A stretch of 64,000 nucleotides of DNA from Plantibacter sp. PA-3-X8 (GTDB lineage: Bacteria > Actinomycetota > Actinomycetes > Actinomycetales > Microbacteriaceae). Location of the stretch: positions 3,906,001 through 3,970,000 of the forward strand of contig NZ_CP033107.1 of NCBI RefSeq assembly GCF_003856975.1. The letters run 5' to 3'. Below are positions 19,795 through 28,961 of the stretch, piece by piece. The position numbers were made by a program, and so were the translations under genes. The first letter of the stretch is position 1. Every line of letters starts with the position of its first letter. Below the pieces are notes generated by a model. The model had not been told where the DNA came from. It searched no databases and was given only the letters and a program-made list of their open reading frames with translations.

Positions 19795-21147
19795 CTACTT
19801 CTCGGTGACCGTGAAACCCTGCGTGTTGCCGTACTCGACGAGCTGCTTCTGCCAGTCGGCGAGACCGTCGTTCAGGTCGGCCTTGTTCGCGTAGGACTGT
19901 CCGACGGTGTCGGCGAAGATGCTGTTCGCGTAGACCTGGTACGGCAGGTACTGCCAACCGGTCGACACGTCCTTCGCACCCTGCACGAGGACCTCGTTGA
20001 TCTTCTGGCCACCGAAGTACTCGGGAGCTGCGGAGAGGAACTCGTCGGAGTTGAGGTCGGCGGTCGTCGCCGGGAAGCCGCCGTTGTCGAGGAAGACCTT
20101 GACGCTGTCCTCGTCGTTGTTCAGCCACTTGAGGAAGCCCGCGGCGAGCGCCGGGTTCTTGCTCTGCTTCAGCACGACCTGGCCACCGCCACCGTTCTCG
20201 GCGTTGGCGGGCTTGCCGTCGTAGGTCGGGATCGGTGCGACGCGCCACTGACCGGAGGCCTCGGCGACGGACGACTCGAGCACGCCGGGCATCCAGGCGC
20301 CCGTGATGAGCGTCGCGATGCTGCCGTTGCCGAGCGACTTGTACCAGTCGTCGCTCCACCCCGGGACCTCGGAGAGCAGGTCGCCCTCGACGAGCTGGTT
20401 CCAGGTGTCGGCCCACTTCTTGGAGCCCTCATCGGCGAGGTTGACGCTCACCTTGGTGCCGTCGGCGGTGAACGGACGTCCACCGGCCTGCCAGATCATG
20501 CTGGTCGCGAAGCCGGAGTCACCGGAGTCGTTGGTGATGTACTTCGACGGGTCGGCCGTGTGCAGCTGTGCGGCTGCCGCGATGTACTCGTCCCAGGTGG
20601 TCGGCACGGCGATGCCGTACTGGTCGAACACCGTCTTGTTGTAGAACATGGCCATGGGGCCGGAGTCCTGCGGGAGGGCGTAGAGGCCGTCGCCGATGTT
20701 GACGGAGCTCCACGGGCCGGGGCTGTAGTCGTCCTTCAGGTCGCCGAAGCCGTAGGCGTTGAGGTCGACGAGGGAGTCGCTGAGCGCGAACTGCGGGATG
20801 GCGTAGTACTCGACCTGCGCGACGTCGGGGGCACCCTTACCGGCCTTGATCGCGTTCTGCAGCTTCGTGTACTCGGTGGTGTTGGTGCCGGCGTTGACGA
20901 GGTTGACCTTGACCTTGGGGTAGGCCTTCTCGAACGCGGCGACCTGCGCCTCGGCGGAGGGCGTCCAGGACCAGTAGGTGATCTCGCCACCGGCTTCGAG
21001 GGCGGATTCGATGTCCTTGGCGTCGCCAGAGGCGGTGCTGCCGCCGCCGGACGAGCAGGCGACGAGCGAGGCTCCGATCATCGCGGACGCGACGGCCGCC
21101 GTGGCCGCGCGGCGCAGAACCGTGCGAGACGGTGAGATGCGCTTCAT
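19795..21147 (-). CDS. Sugar ABC transporter substrate-binding lipoprotein
   Basis: 450-residue extracellular binding protein of the CUT1 type. The signal peptide ends in the lipobox LVACSS (Cys31), so it is anchored by lipid outside the membrane. The mature part begins ITYWSWTPSAEAQVAAFEKAYPKVKV, typical of family 1 binding proteins. It is third in an operon of two permeases, this protein, GH35 and GH43, controlled by paired operators. The ligand is probably a beta-galacto-oligosaccharide (inference from neighbours). AAAGGAAA precedes the ATG. Confidence 0.93.
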   Translation of the reverse strand: MKRISPSRTVLRRAATAAVASAMIGASLVACSSGGGSTASGDAKDIESALEAGGEITYWSWTPSAEAQVAAFEKAYPKVKVNLVNAGTNTTEYTKLQNAIKAGKGAPDVAQVEYYAIPQFALSDSLVDLNAYGFGDLKDDYSPGPWSSVNIGDGLYALPQDSGPMAMFYNKTVFDQYGIAVPTTWDEYIAAAAQLHTADPSKYITNDSGDSGFATSMIWQAGGRPFTADGTKVSVNLADEGSKKWADTWNQLVEGDLLSEVPGWSDDWYKSLGNGSIATLITGAWMPGVLESSVAEASGQWRVAPIPTYDGKPANAENGGGGQVVLKQSKNPALAAGFLKWLNNDEDSVKVFLDNGGFPATTADLNSDEFLSAAPEYFGGQKINEVLVQGAKDVSTGWQYLPYQVYANSIFADTVGQSYANKADLNDGLADWQKQLVEYGNTQGFTVTEK

Positions 21148-21215
21148 GGGTGTTTCCTTTCACTGCGTTGGGAGGAGGAGGTGATGCGGGTGGTGCGGGT
21201 TGGGAACGGCGGGGA

Positions 21216-22166
21216 TCAGCCCTTGACGCTGCCGGCACTCAGGCCGGACTGCCAGAAGCGCTGCAGGAAGAGGAACGCGATGACGATCGGGACGATGGTC
21301 AGGAGCGATCCGGTGATCACGAGGTTGAAGATCGGCTGCGCGGCGACACCGGTGGCCTGGGCGCTCCACTGGCTGAGGCCGACGGTGAGCGGATACCAGG
21401 TCGGCTCCGACAGCATGATGAGCGGCAGGAAGTAGTTGTTCCAGGTCGCGACGATCGCGAAGAGGAGCACCGTGACGATGCCGGGGCCGAGGAGTCGCAG
21501 CGAGATCGTGAAGAAGGTGCGGAACTCCCCCGCGCCGTCCATGCGGGCGGCCTCGAGCAGCTCGGTCGGGACCGCGTCCACCGCGTACGTCCAGATGAGG
21601 TACAGGCCGAAGGGACTGACGAGCGAGGGCAGGATGACCGCCCACGGCGTGTTCGTCAGGCCGAGCTGGCTGAACATCAGGAACGTCGGGACGGCGAGCG
21701 CTGTGCCCGGCACCGCGATGGAGCCGAGGATGATCGCGAACACGGCGCGCTTGCCCGGGAACCGGAACTTGGCGAGGCCGTAGCCGCCGATCGTCGCGAG
21801 GAGCGTCGCCCCACCGGCACCGACCACCACGTAGAGCAGTGTGTTGCCGAACCAGCCGACGAACTGCCCGTCGCGGTAGGTGAGCGTGTCGACGATGTTC
21901 TGCCAGAGGTTGAACCCGCCGTCGCCGAACCAGAGGCCGAAGGAGGTGAAGAGGTCGGGCTGGGACTTCGTCGCGTTGATGACGAGCCACAGGATCGGGA
22001 CGACCGAGTAGATGAGGAAGACGGCCATGACGATCGTGAGGACGATCGAGCGCTTGCGGCGCGGGTCGTGGCGCTTCCGGGTGGGCCGGTCGAAGGCGCG
22101 CGGGTTGCGGGCGGTCCGGGTCGACACGGTCTGCGGGCGGACGGTCGGGTTCGAGACGGTGGCCAT
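21216..22166 (-). CDS. Sugar ABC transporter permease (MalG-type)
   Basis: 316-residue inner membrane protein with six predicted helices. The EAA loop ELLEAARMDGAGEFRTFFTISLRLLGPGI contacts the ATPase. The ATG at 22166 shares one base with the stop of the upstream permease (TGATG), so translation is coupled. No ATPase gene is present in the operon. Confidence 0.94.
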   Translation of the reverse strand: MATVSNPTVRPQTVSTRTARNPRAFDRPTRKRHDPRRKRSIVLTIVMAVFLIYSVVPILWLVINATKSQPDLFTSFGLWFGDGGFNLWQNIVDTLTYRDGQFVGWFGNTLLYVVVGAGGATLLATIGGYGLAKFRFPGKRAVFAIILGSIAVPGTALAVPTFLMFSQLGLTNTPWAVILPSLVSPFGLYLIWTYAVDAVPTELLEAARMDGAGEFRTFFTISLRLLGPGIVTVLLFAIVATWNNYFLPLIMLSEPTWYPLTVGLSQWSAQATGVAAQPIFNLVITGSLLTIVPIVIAFLFLQRFWQSGLSAGSVKG

Positions 22167-23089
22167 CAGCTGTTCTCCTGTCGGGAGCCGCGCACCTGCA
22201 CGACGTAGGCGATGACGGCGGTGATGACGCCCATGATGATCGCGACCGTCGCCGCGAGGTTGAACTGCTGACCGGCGAAGGACAGGTTGTAGGCGTACAT
22301 GTTCGGGGTGAAGTTGCTCGTGATCACGTTGGGCGCGAGGTTTTTCAGCAGGTTCGGCTCGTTGAAGAGCTGGAAGGAGCCGATGACGGAGAAGATCGTC
22401 GCGATGACGAGCGCTCCGCGGAGGGCGGGGATCTTGATGCTGAAGACGGTGCGGAACTGTCCGGCCCCGTCGATCTCGGCAGCCTCGTAGATCTCGCCGG
22501 GCACGACGCGGAGGGCGGCGTAGAAGATGAGCATGTTGTAGCCCATGAACTCCCACGTCACGATGTTGCCGATGGAGGCGAGGACGGCCTGGGAGCTGAA
22601 CGGCTCGAGGATCTGGGCACCGACGAGGTCGTTGAAGCTGCCGGCGAGACCGAACTGGTCGCCGTAGATGAAACCCCAGATGAGCGCCGCGACGACGCCC
22701 GGGACGGCGTACGGCAGGAAGAGCGCGATGCGGAAGAAGGCGGCGCCGTGGAGCCTGGCGCTGTCGAGCGCGAGCGCGGCGGTGAGCGACAGGGCGAGCA
22801 TGATCGGCACCTGCACGACGAAGAACAGTGCGACGCGACCGAACGGCTCCCAGAACTTGGGGTCCTGGAGCACCTGGGCGTAGTTCTCGAAACCGACGAA
22901 GGCGTTGCCGCCGATGAGCTTCTCCTGGAAGAAGCTGAGGTAGAGCGCATAGACGAGCGGCGCGATGATCATCAGCGCGAAGACGATCATGAAGGGGGCG
23001 ATGAACGCCCAGCCCTTCCAATCCCGGCGGTCGCGTCGGTGGACACGGACCGCTGGTGGCCGGCCGGTGCGAGCGGTCGTGGTGGTCAT
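22166..23089 (-). CDS. Sugar ABC transporter permease (MalF-type)
   Basis: 307-residue partner permease with a basic N-terminus, six predicted helices and the EAA loop EIYEAAEIDGAGQFRTVFSIKIPALRGAL. First gene of the operon; AAGGAAG precedes the ATG. The promoter overlaps one of two LacI-type operators in the divergent gap. Confidence 0.94.
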   Translation of the reverse strand: MTTTTARTGRPPAVRVHRRDRRDWKGWAFIAPFMIVFALMIIAPLVYALYLSFFQEKLIGGNAFVGFENYAQVLQDPKFWEPFGRVALFFVVQVPIMLALSLTAALALDSARLHGAAFFRIALFLPYAVPGVVAALIWGFIYGDQFGLAGSFNDLVGAQILEPFSSQAVLASIGNIVTWEFMGYNMLIFYAALRVVPGEIYEAAEIDGAGQFRTVFSIKIPALRGALVIATIFSVIGSFQLFNEPNLLKNLAPNVITSNFTPNMYAYNLSFAGQQFNLAATVAIIMGVITAVIAYVVQVRGSRQENS

Positions 23090-23161
23090 GGGCAGCTTCC
23101 TTGCTGGGATTCGGGCGGAACCGTCGTGCGGTGGAGCCGTGCGGGGGTGGGATCGCGGTGG

Positions 23162-23177
23162 ATGTTTACGTCAACAT
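23162..23177. promoter_or_regulatory. LacI-family operator O1
   Basis: ATGTTTACGTCAACAT, a 16-bp near-palindrome between the permease operon and its divergent LacI gene. It matches three other sites at 23195, 24595 and 24630. Confidence 0.8.
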
Positions 23178-23186
23178 CTGATCGGT

Positions 23187-23214
23187 ACCATAGCATGTTC
23201 ACGTCAACATGCAA
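23187..23214 (-). promoter_or_regulatory. Promoter of the ABC-GH35-GH43 operon
   Basis: On the minus strand TTGCAT (23209-23214), a 16-base spacer and TATGGT (23187-23192). Operator O2 lies within the spacer and O1 lies just downstream, a layout expected for repression. Confidence 0.5.
23195..23210. promoter_or_regulatory. LacI-family operator O2
   Basis: ATGTTCACGTCAACAT, 33 bases from O1 (about three helical turns), inside the likely promoter spacer. Confidence 0.8.
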
Positions 23215-23239
23215 GGATGGATGCGACGATAGGGAGACC

Positions 23240-24280
23240 ATGACGGACACCACCCGGAGAGCGCCTGGCCGCGCCAGGCGAGCACCGTCGATGGCGGACG
23301 TCGCGGCGCACGCCGGCGTCTCCTCCCAGACCGTCTCCCGCGTCGCGAACGGGCTGACCAACGTCGACGACGGCACCCGCGACCGCGTGCTGGAGGCCAT
23401 GAACGAGCTCGGCTACCGCCCGAACAAGGCCGCTCGCGCCCTGCGATCCGGGCGAACCCGCAGCATCGGGATCACGATGTTCACGCTCTCCTCCTACGGC
23501 AACATGCGCACCCTCGACGCGATCACGGTCCAGGCCGCACGGGCCGGCTACTCAGTGACGGTCGTCCCCGTCGAGTACCCGACGCAACGCGACGTCGCGG
23601 TCGCACTCGACAGCCTCCGCGAGCAGGACGTCGACGGCCTCATCATCGTCATCGAGTCGCACATCGTCGACGGCGCCGACGTCGAACTCCCCGCAGGTCT
23701 CCCGGTCGTCGTCATCGACTCCGCGGCACGCACCGACTACCCGGTCGTCGACAACGACCAGGCGCAGGGCGCGGCGCTCGCCACTCAGCACCTCCTCGAC
23801 CTCGGGCACCAGGGCGTCTGGCACATCGCCGGCCCCCGCACCTCGTACTCGGCGGCTCGTCGCGAGCAGAGCTGGGCCAACACGCTGCGCGAGGCCGGGA
23901 TCACGCCGCCGCCCGCGTTCCGTGGCGACTGGTCGACGACCTCGGGGTACGAGATCGGCCTCGAGATCGCCGAGCGGCCGGAGATCACGGCCGTGTTCGC
24001 CTCGAACGACCAGATGGCACTCGGACTCCTCCGCGCCCTGCACGAGCGCGGCCGTGCCGTGCCGGAGTCGATCAGCGTCGTCGGCTTCGACGACACCCCG
24101 GAATCGGACTCGTTCTGGCCGCCGCTCACGACGGTGCATCAGGACTTCGACGAGATCGGACGCCGGGCGATCACCACGCTCCTCCGCGAGATCGAGGAGG
24201 GCCCGCAGCTCTCCACTGAGCCCCTCACGCCGACGTCCCTCGTCGTCCGCGCGAGCACCGCTCCCCCGCCCGCGGTCTGA
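23240..24280 (+). CDS. LacI-family regulator of the galactan locus
   Basis: 346-residue repressor. The helix-turn-helix is at about 17-45 (MADVAAHAGVSSQTVSRVANG) with the hinge YRPNKAARALRSG, followed by a periplasmic-binding-type sugar domain with the usual SNDQMALGLLRALHERG and SVVGFDDT motifs. AGGGAG precedes the ATG at 23240. Operator pairs on both sides of the gene suggest that it represses the transporter operon, the GH30 gene and probably itself, with a galactan breakdown product as inducer; this is inference. Confidence 0.93.
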   Translation: MTDTTRRAPGRARRAPSMADVAAHAGVSSQTVSRVANGLTNVDDGTRDRVLEAMNELGYRPNKAARALRSGRTRSIGITMFTLSSYGNMRTLDAITVQAARAGYSVTVVPVEYPTQRDVAVALDSLREQDVDGLIIVIESHIVDGADVELPAGLPVVVIDSAARTDYPVVDNDQAQGAALATQHLLDLGHQGVWHIAGPRTSYSAARREQSWANTLREAGITPPPAFRGDWSTTSGYEIGLEIAERPEITAVFASNDQMALGLLRALHERGRAVPESISVVGFDDTPESDSFWPPLTTVHQDFDEIGRRAITTLLREIEEGPQLSTEPLTPTSLVVRASTAPPPAV

Positions 24281-24300
24281 GCTGGCCGGGCTCCTGATCC

Positions 24301-24512
24301 GATCATTGAGCCTGTCGAAATGCCCACGGCGACACCTCGACCAGCTCGGCGAACAAATCCCCGGTCATTGAGCCTGTCGAAATGCCCACGCCCGCACTTC
24401 GACAGGCTCAGTGACCGGCGTAGGGGCCCCAGTGACCTGCGCAGGGGCCCCAGTGACCGGCGTAGGGGCCCAGTGACCTGCGCAGGGGCCCCAGTGACCG
24501 GCACAGGGGCCT
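24301..24512 (+). repeat. Palindromic repeats and 22-bp tandem array
   Basis: This covers much of the 400-base gap 24281-24680. One repeat copy (ATTGAGCCTGTCGAAATGC) starts near 24305. A pair in opposite orientation at about 24363-24418 could form a long hairpin. It is followed by about five 21-22-base units of the form AGTGACCGGCGTAGGGGCCC up to about 24512. The rest of the gap holds the GH30 promoter and operators. Confidence 0.8.
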
Positions 24513-24556
24513 CAGCCGGAACGGACCGGAATGGGGCTGCAATGACCGGGCCCGCC

Positions 24557-24586
24557 TTGACACCCGAGCGAGGGGTCGCCCATACT
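24557..24586 (+). promoter_or_regulatory. Promoter of the GH30 gene
   Basis: TTGACA (24557-24562), an 18-base spacer and CATACT (24581-24586). Transcription would start near 24593, at the first of two operators. Confidence 0.65.
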
Positions 24587-24594
24587 CGTCGGAA

Positions 24595-24610
24595 ATGTTG
24601 ACGTGAACAC
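24595..24610. promoter_or_regulatory. LacI-family operator O3
   Basis: ATGTTGACGTGAACAC, nine bases after the -10 box, matching O1, O2 and O4 in 12-14 of 16 positions. Confidence 0.8.
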
Positions 24611-24629
24611 GGCGGTTCGACGCCGTCGG

Positions 24630-24645
24630 ATGTTCACGTGAACAT
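24630..24645. promoter_or_regulatory. LacI-family operator O4
   Basis: ATGTTCACGTGAACAT, a perfect 16-bp palindrome 35 bases after O3 and before the GH30 ribosome binding site. Confidence 0.85.
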
Positions 24646-24680
24646 CCCCTGCACCACGGCCTCCAACGAAGGAACCACCG

Positions 24681-27600
24681 ATGACACTGCCGTCACCAGT
24701 CCGCCGACGAACGATCGGAGCGACCGTCGCCGTCGCCCTCGGCATCGCCGCGATCGCACCAGCACTCGCCACCGTGGACGCCGCACCTGCGGCCGCCGCG
24801 GAGAGCACGCCCCTCACCATCACCCCCAACCCGGCCTACCAGAACGAGGCGTTCGAGGGCTGGGGCACGAGCCTCGTCTGGTTCGCCAACGCGACCGGCG
24901 ACTACCCCGCTGACGTCCGCCAGGACCTGTTCGACAAGGTGTTCGGCGAGGACGGCCTCAACCTCAACATCGCGCGCTACAACATCGGTGGCGGCAACGC
25001 GAGCGACGTCCCGCCCTACCTGCGGGCCGGCGGCGCGGTCGACGGCTGGTGGAACCCGGACCTCGCCGCGAGCGACGCCGACGGCCCCATCACCTCCGAC
25101 TACGCCGACCGCGACCGCTACGCCGCCGCCTGGGACGCCGACGACCCGGCCTCCTACGACTTCGACGCCGATGAGACCCAGCGCTGGTGGCTCACGGCGC
25201 TCAAGGACAAGATCACCAAGTGGGAGGCGTTCAGCAACTCCCCGCCGTACTTCATGACCGAGAGCGGTTACGCGTCAGGCAACTTCAACGCCGCCGACGA
25301 GCAGCTGAAGCCGGAGAGCGTCGACGACTTCGTCGCGTACCTCACCACTGTCGTCGACCACCTCGAGGCCGACACGGGCATCGACTTCGACACCATCGAC
25401 CCCTTCAACGAGCCGAACACGAACTACTGGGGCACCCAGATCGACGAGGCCACCGGTTGGCCGAAGGGCGGACGCCAGGAGGGTGCGCACATCGGCCCGG
25501 CCATGCAGGACACCGTCATCAAGGCCCTCGCCGAGCGCCTCGCCGCCGAGGGCACCTCGACCGAAGCCGTCATCGCGGCCATGGACGAGACGAACCCCGG
25601 CATCTTCGCGACGAACTGGAACGGCTGGTCGCAGACCGCCAAGGACCTCGTCACGCAGCTCAACGTCCACAGCTACGGCCAGGGCGGCAGCGTCGTCGCG
25701 CGCGACATCGCGAAGACCGCCGGGAAGCCGCTGTGGATGAGCGAGGTCGAGGGCAACTGGGACTCCAGCGGCAAGCACAACCTCACGAACATCGACAACG
25801 GCATCGGTATGGCGACGCACCTCATCGACGACCTCCGCAACCTGGAGCCGACCGCGTGGGTGCTCTGGCAGCCCGTCGAGGACCTCTACAACATGGAGAA
25901 GGTCGAGAAGCTCAACTGGGGCAGCGTCCTCATCGACTTCGACTGCAACGCCGAGGGCGACTCCGAGCGACGCATCGCCGACGGTGACGCCGACCCGAGC
26001 TGCTCTGTGAAGACGAACGCGAAGTACAACACGCTCCGCAACTTCACCCACTACGTGCAGCCCGGTGACCACCTCATCCCGTCCACCGACGCGCAGACCA
26101 CCACGGCGCTCCGTGCCGACGGCACCGGTGCGACCCTCGTGCACGCCAACCCGTCGACCTCGGCTCGGACGATCACCATCGACCTGTCGAAGTTCGCGGA
26201 CATCGCTCCCGGCGCGACGGTCACGCCGATCGTGACGACGGAGTCCCCCGCGGACGACGTCACCGCCAACGCACTCGTGCAGGGCGACGCCGTGTCGATC
26301 GACCCGGTGACCAAGCAGGCGACGCTCACGGTCCCGGCGAAGTCGGTCACCACCTTCCTCGTCGACGGTGCGACCGGTGTCGCAGCCGACGCGGCGCCGT
26401 TCCAGGACGGACACGCCTACCAGCTCGTCGGCAAGCAGAGCGCGAAGGCGTTCACCGCCGCAGCCACGACCGGGACCGTCCCGGCCGGCACGATCACTCC
26501 GCGTGCCTCCGACGCCACGACCGGTGCCGCACAGGTGTGGACCGCCGAGCGACTCTCGGGCGGCGGCACGAACACCGACCGCTACGCCGTCCGCAGCTCG
26601 TCCGGGGCACTCCTCTCCGCGAACTCCGCCGGCACCTCGCTCGTCGCTGCGACGCGTGAACAGGCTGCGGCCGACCCATCGCTGCAGTGGATCCCGACGA
26701 CGACCAACGGCTCCGAATGGAGCCTCGTGAACGTCGGCACCAGCCAGGCCCTCGAGGTCGGCGGGCAGTCCACCACGACGGGCGCCGCCGTCGGCGTCTA
26801 CCAGTCGAACAACGGCGCGAACCAGACCTGGAACTTCGTCGACACCGCCCTCACGGGTGTGCAACCGGTCACGGTGCAGACCGTCGCCGGCGTTCCGGCG
26901 GCGCTGCCCGCGACCGTGGTGCCGCTGTACGGCGCGGTCCAGGGCGCGCCGGTGCCGGTCACCTGGGACACCTCGGCCGTGGACTGGAACACGCCGGGCA
27001 CGATCGTCGTGAACGGTTCCGGCACCGACGGGTGGGGTGCGGCGTTCACCGCACAGGCCACCGTCGACATCGGCGGCTTCACGACCACCGAACCGGTCTC
27101 CCTGACGGTCGCCGCAGGGTCCCCGGCGAGCGCCGTCATCGCTGCGGCACCGACGACGGTCCCGGCGCAGATCGGGGCGAGCGTCAACCGCTTCGACACG
27201 CCCGTCACGTGGGACTTCAGCACCCTCGACGACGCCGACCTCGCCGACACCGGTGTGGTGCAGGTGCGCGGCGCGGCTGCCTCGAACGATCCGGCCGCGG
27301 CACCGATCGACGCGCTCCTGTCGATCATCGTCACGGCGCCCGGCGAGCGGAACATCGCACCGGACGCCACGACCGTCGCGAGCGCGACGTCCACCGAGTC
27401 CGGCTATCCCGCGAGCAACACGAAGAACGGTGTGCGGAACGACAAGGGCTGGTCGAACTGGCGCTCGTCGAACAAGCCGGCGAGCGACACGCTGAGCTAC
27501 GAGCTCGGCGGTGAGCACACGATCGAGCACGTCACCTTCTACGCCTACAAGGACGGGAGCACCAACAGCTGGCCGAGTGCACTGACCGTGCAGTTCCGCG

Positions 27601-28589
27601 ACGCCGACGGCGCGTGGATCGACGCTCCGGGTGGGGCGGTCGCCGTGCCGGTCCCGACCGATGGGACGGCTCCGGTCGTCGACGTCGACCTCGGTGGCGT
27701 CACGACGAGTGCGGTGCGCATCGTGATGACGGCGTACGCGAACACCCACCTGGTCGTCTCGGAGGTCGAGATCTACGCGCTCGCACCGTCGGTCGCGACC
27801 GAGGCGAGCCTCGCCGCGCTGCGGGTGAACGGCACGCCGGTCGAGGGCTTCGATGCAGGCGTCCTCGAGTACGAGGTGCCGCTGGCAGGGTCCGCCGACC
27901 CGGTGGTCGACGCCATCCCGGCCGACCGCGACGCGACGGTGACGATCGAGCCGCTCGAAGCAGCACCCGCGGCTGCGGCCCGTGCTGCGGCTGACGCGAC
28001 CGACGGTGTCGTCATCACGGTGACGGCGGCTGACGGCGTCACCACGCAGTCGACGACCATCACCTTCGCCCGGACGGCGGTCGCGACCGCGACGCTGTCG
28101 AGCGTGGCCCGCGAGGGCGTGCCGACGACCGCGGCGGTCGTCGTGGACCCGGAGGACGCGGCAGTGGTCTACGCGTGGCTGCTCGACGACGAGGTCGTGG
28201 ACGGTGCCGACACGGCGACGTTCACGCCGCCCACCGGCAGTGCTGGTGCAGCGCTCGCGGTGCGGGTCACGGTCTCCGCCGATGGCTTCGCGCCGGTGGA
28301 GACGACGTCCACGCCGGTGACGGTGCTCGCCGCCGCGGTGGACCCGGGGACCGATCCCGGCACCGACCCGGGGACGAACCCCGGGACCGGTCCCGGCACG
28401 GGCTCCGGCGGTGGCGCGGTCGGCGGTGGTGACGGCACGAGCTCGCCCTCGGGCGGTTCGGCTGCCGGAACCGACTCGCTGTCGCGCACGGGTGTGGACG
28501 TGTCGAGCATCGGGCTCGTCGCGCTGCTCCTCGGCCTCGTCGGCTTCGCGTCGGTGCTGCTCGCGCGTCGCCGCCGCTCCGCCGAGTAG
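24681..28589 (+). CDS. Wall-anchored multidomain GH30 glycosidase (probable endo-beta-1,6-galactanase)
   Basis: 1,302 residues. In order: signal peptide (1-40); GH30-type barrel (about 45-480) with WGTSLVWFAN, acid/base Glu244 in PFNEPN and nucleophile Glu355 in LWMSEVEGNW; the associated beta domain (to about 565); a ricin-type trefoil (570-715) with NQTWNF; two bacterial Ig-like domains (about 720-890); an F5/8-type binding domain starting NIAPDATTVASATSTESGYP (about 890-1035); a cadherin-like and further beta domains; and a C-terminal LSRTG motif, membrane helix and RRRR, resembling a sortase signal. The barrel sequence is closest in style to endo-beta-1,6-galactanases. GAAGGA precedes the ATG. 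Two operators shared with the transporter operon tie it to the same regulon. Confidence 0.85.
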   Translation: MTLPSPVRRRTIGATVAVALGIAAIAPALATVDAAPAAAAESTPLTITPNPAYQNEAFEGWGTSLVWFANATGDYPADVRQDLFDKVFGEDGLNLNIARYNIGGGNASDVPPYLRAGGAVDGWWNPDLAASDADGPITSDYADRDRYAAAWDADDPASYDFDADETQRWWLTALKDKITKWEAFSNSPPYFMTESGYASGNFNAADEQLKPESVDDFVAYLTTVVDHLEADTGIDFDTIDPFNEPNTNYWGTQIDEATGWPKGGRQEGAHIGPAMQDTVIKALAERLAAEGTSTEAVIAAMDETNPGIFATNWNGWSQTAKDLVTQLNVHSYGQGGSVVARDIAKTAGKPLWMSEVEGNWDSSGKHNLTNIDNGIGMATHLIDDLRNLEPTAWVLWQPVEDLYNMEKVEKLNWGSVLIDFDCNAEGDSERRIADGDADPSCSVKTNAKYNTLRNFTHYVQPGDHLIPSTDAQTTTALRADGTGATLVHANPSTSARTITIDLSKFADIAPGATVTPIVTTESPADDVTANALVQGDAVSIDPVTKQATLTVPAKSVTTFLVDGATGVAADAAPFQDGHAYQLVGKQSAKAFTAAATTGTVPAGTITPRASDATTGAAQVWTAERLSGGGTNTDRYAVRSSSGALLSANSAGTSLVAATREQAAADPSLQWIPTTTNGSEWSLVNVGTSQALEVGGQSTTTGAAVGVYQSNNGANQTWNFVDTALTGVQPVTVQTVAGVPAALPATVVPLYGAVQGAPVPVTWDTSAVDWNTPGTIVVNGSGTDGWGAAFTAQATVDIGGFTTTEPVSLTVAAGSPASAVIAAAPTTVPAQIGASVNRFDTPVTWDFSTLDDADLADTGVVQVRGAAASNDPAAAPIDALLSIIVTAPGERNIAPDATTVASATSTESGYPASNTKNGVRNDKGWSNWRSSNKPASDTLSYELGGEHTIEHVTFYAYKDGSTNSWPSALTVQFRDADGAWIDAPGGAVAVPVPTDGTAPVVDVDLGGVTTSAVRIVMTAYANTHLVVSEVEIYALAPSVATEASLAALRVNGTPVEGFDAGVLEYEVPLAGSADPVVDAIPADRDATVTIEPLEAAPAAAARAAADATDGVVITVTAADGVTTQSTTITFARTAVATATLSSVAREGVPTTAAVVVDPEDAAVVYAWLLDDEVVDGADTATFTPPTGSAGAALAVRVTVSADGFAPVETTSTPVTVLAAAVDPGTDPGTDPGTNPGTGPGTGSGGGAVGGGDGTSSPSGGSAAGTDSLSRTGVDVSSIGLVALLLGLVGFASVLLARRRRSAE

Positions 28590-28599
28590 GTCGCTCCTG

Positions 28600-28639
28600 A
28601 CGAACCCCGTCACCCGTCGTCGCGGGTGGCGGGGTTCGT
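28600..28639 (+). terminator. Hairpin terminator after the GH30 gene
   Basis: Arms 28600-28616 and 28623-28639 form a 17-bp stem with a single G-T pair and a 6-base loop, eleven bases after the stop codon. Confidence 0.8.
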
Positions 28640-28669
28640 CGCGTGTCCGCAGGCGAGCGGTCCCCGAGG

Positions 28670-28895
28670 ACACTTCGACAAGCTCAGCGACCGGAACGGT
28701 TCCACGCACGACACGAAACGGTTCCCCGAGGACACTTCGACAAGCTCAGTGACCGGAACGGTTCCACGCTCCCTGAGCCTGTCGAAGGGCCCACGAGCAA
28801 CCACGCACGACACGAAACGGTTCCCCGAAGACACTTCGACAAGCTCAGTGACCGGAGCCCTTCCCGCGGAGAGACCCGCTCCCTGAGCCTGTCGA
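28670..28895 (+). repeat. Composite array of palindromic repeats
   Basis: Five copies of the CTTCGACA(A/G)GCTCAG element, three in one orientation and two in the other. Three lie within a larger unit that includes CACGACACGAAACGGTTCCC and ACACTTCGACAAGCTCAGTG. The array fills the 28590-28961 gap together with the two flanking terminators. Confidence 0.85.
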
Positions 28896-28905
28896 AGGGC
28901 CCACG

Positions 28906-28949
28906 ACGAAGCCCCGCCGTCCGAGATGACTCGGGCGGCGGGGCTTCGT
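28906..28949 (-). terminator. Hairpin terminator after ptsH
   Basis: Arms 28906-28925 and 28930-28949 pair over 20 positions with one mismatch around the loop ATGA, thirteen bases beyond the ptsH stop. Confidence 0.8.
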
Positions 28950-28961
28950 GGTGCAGGGTGG

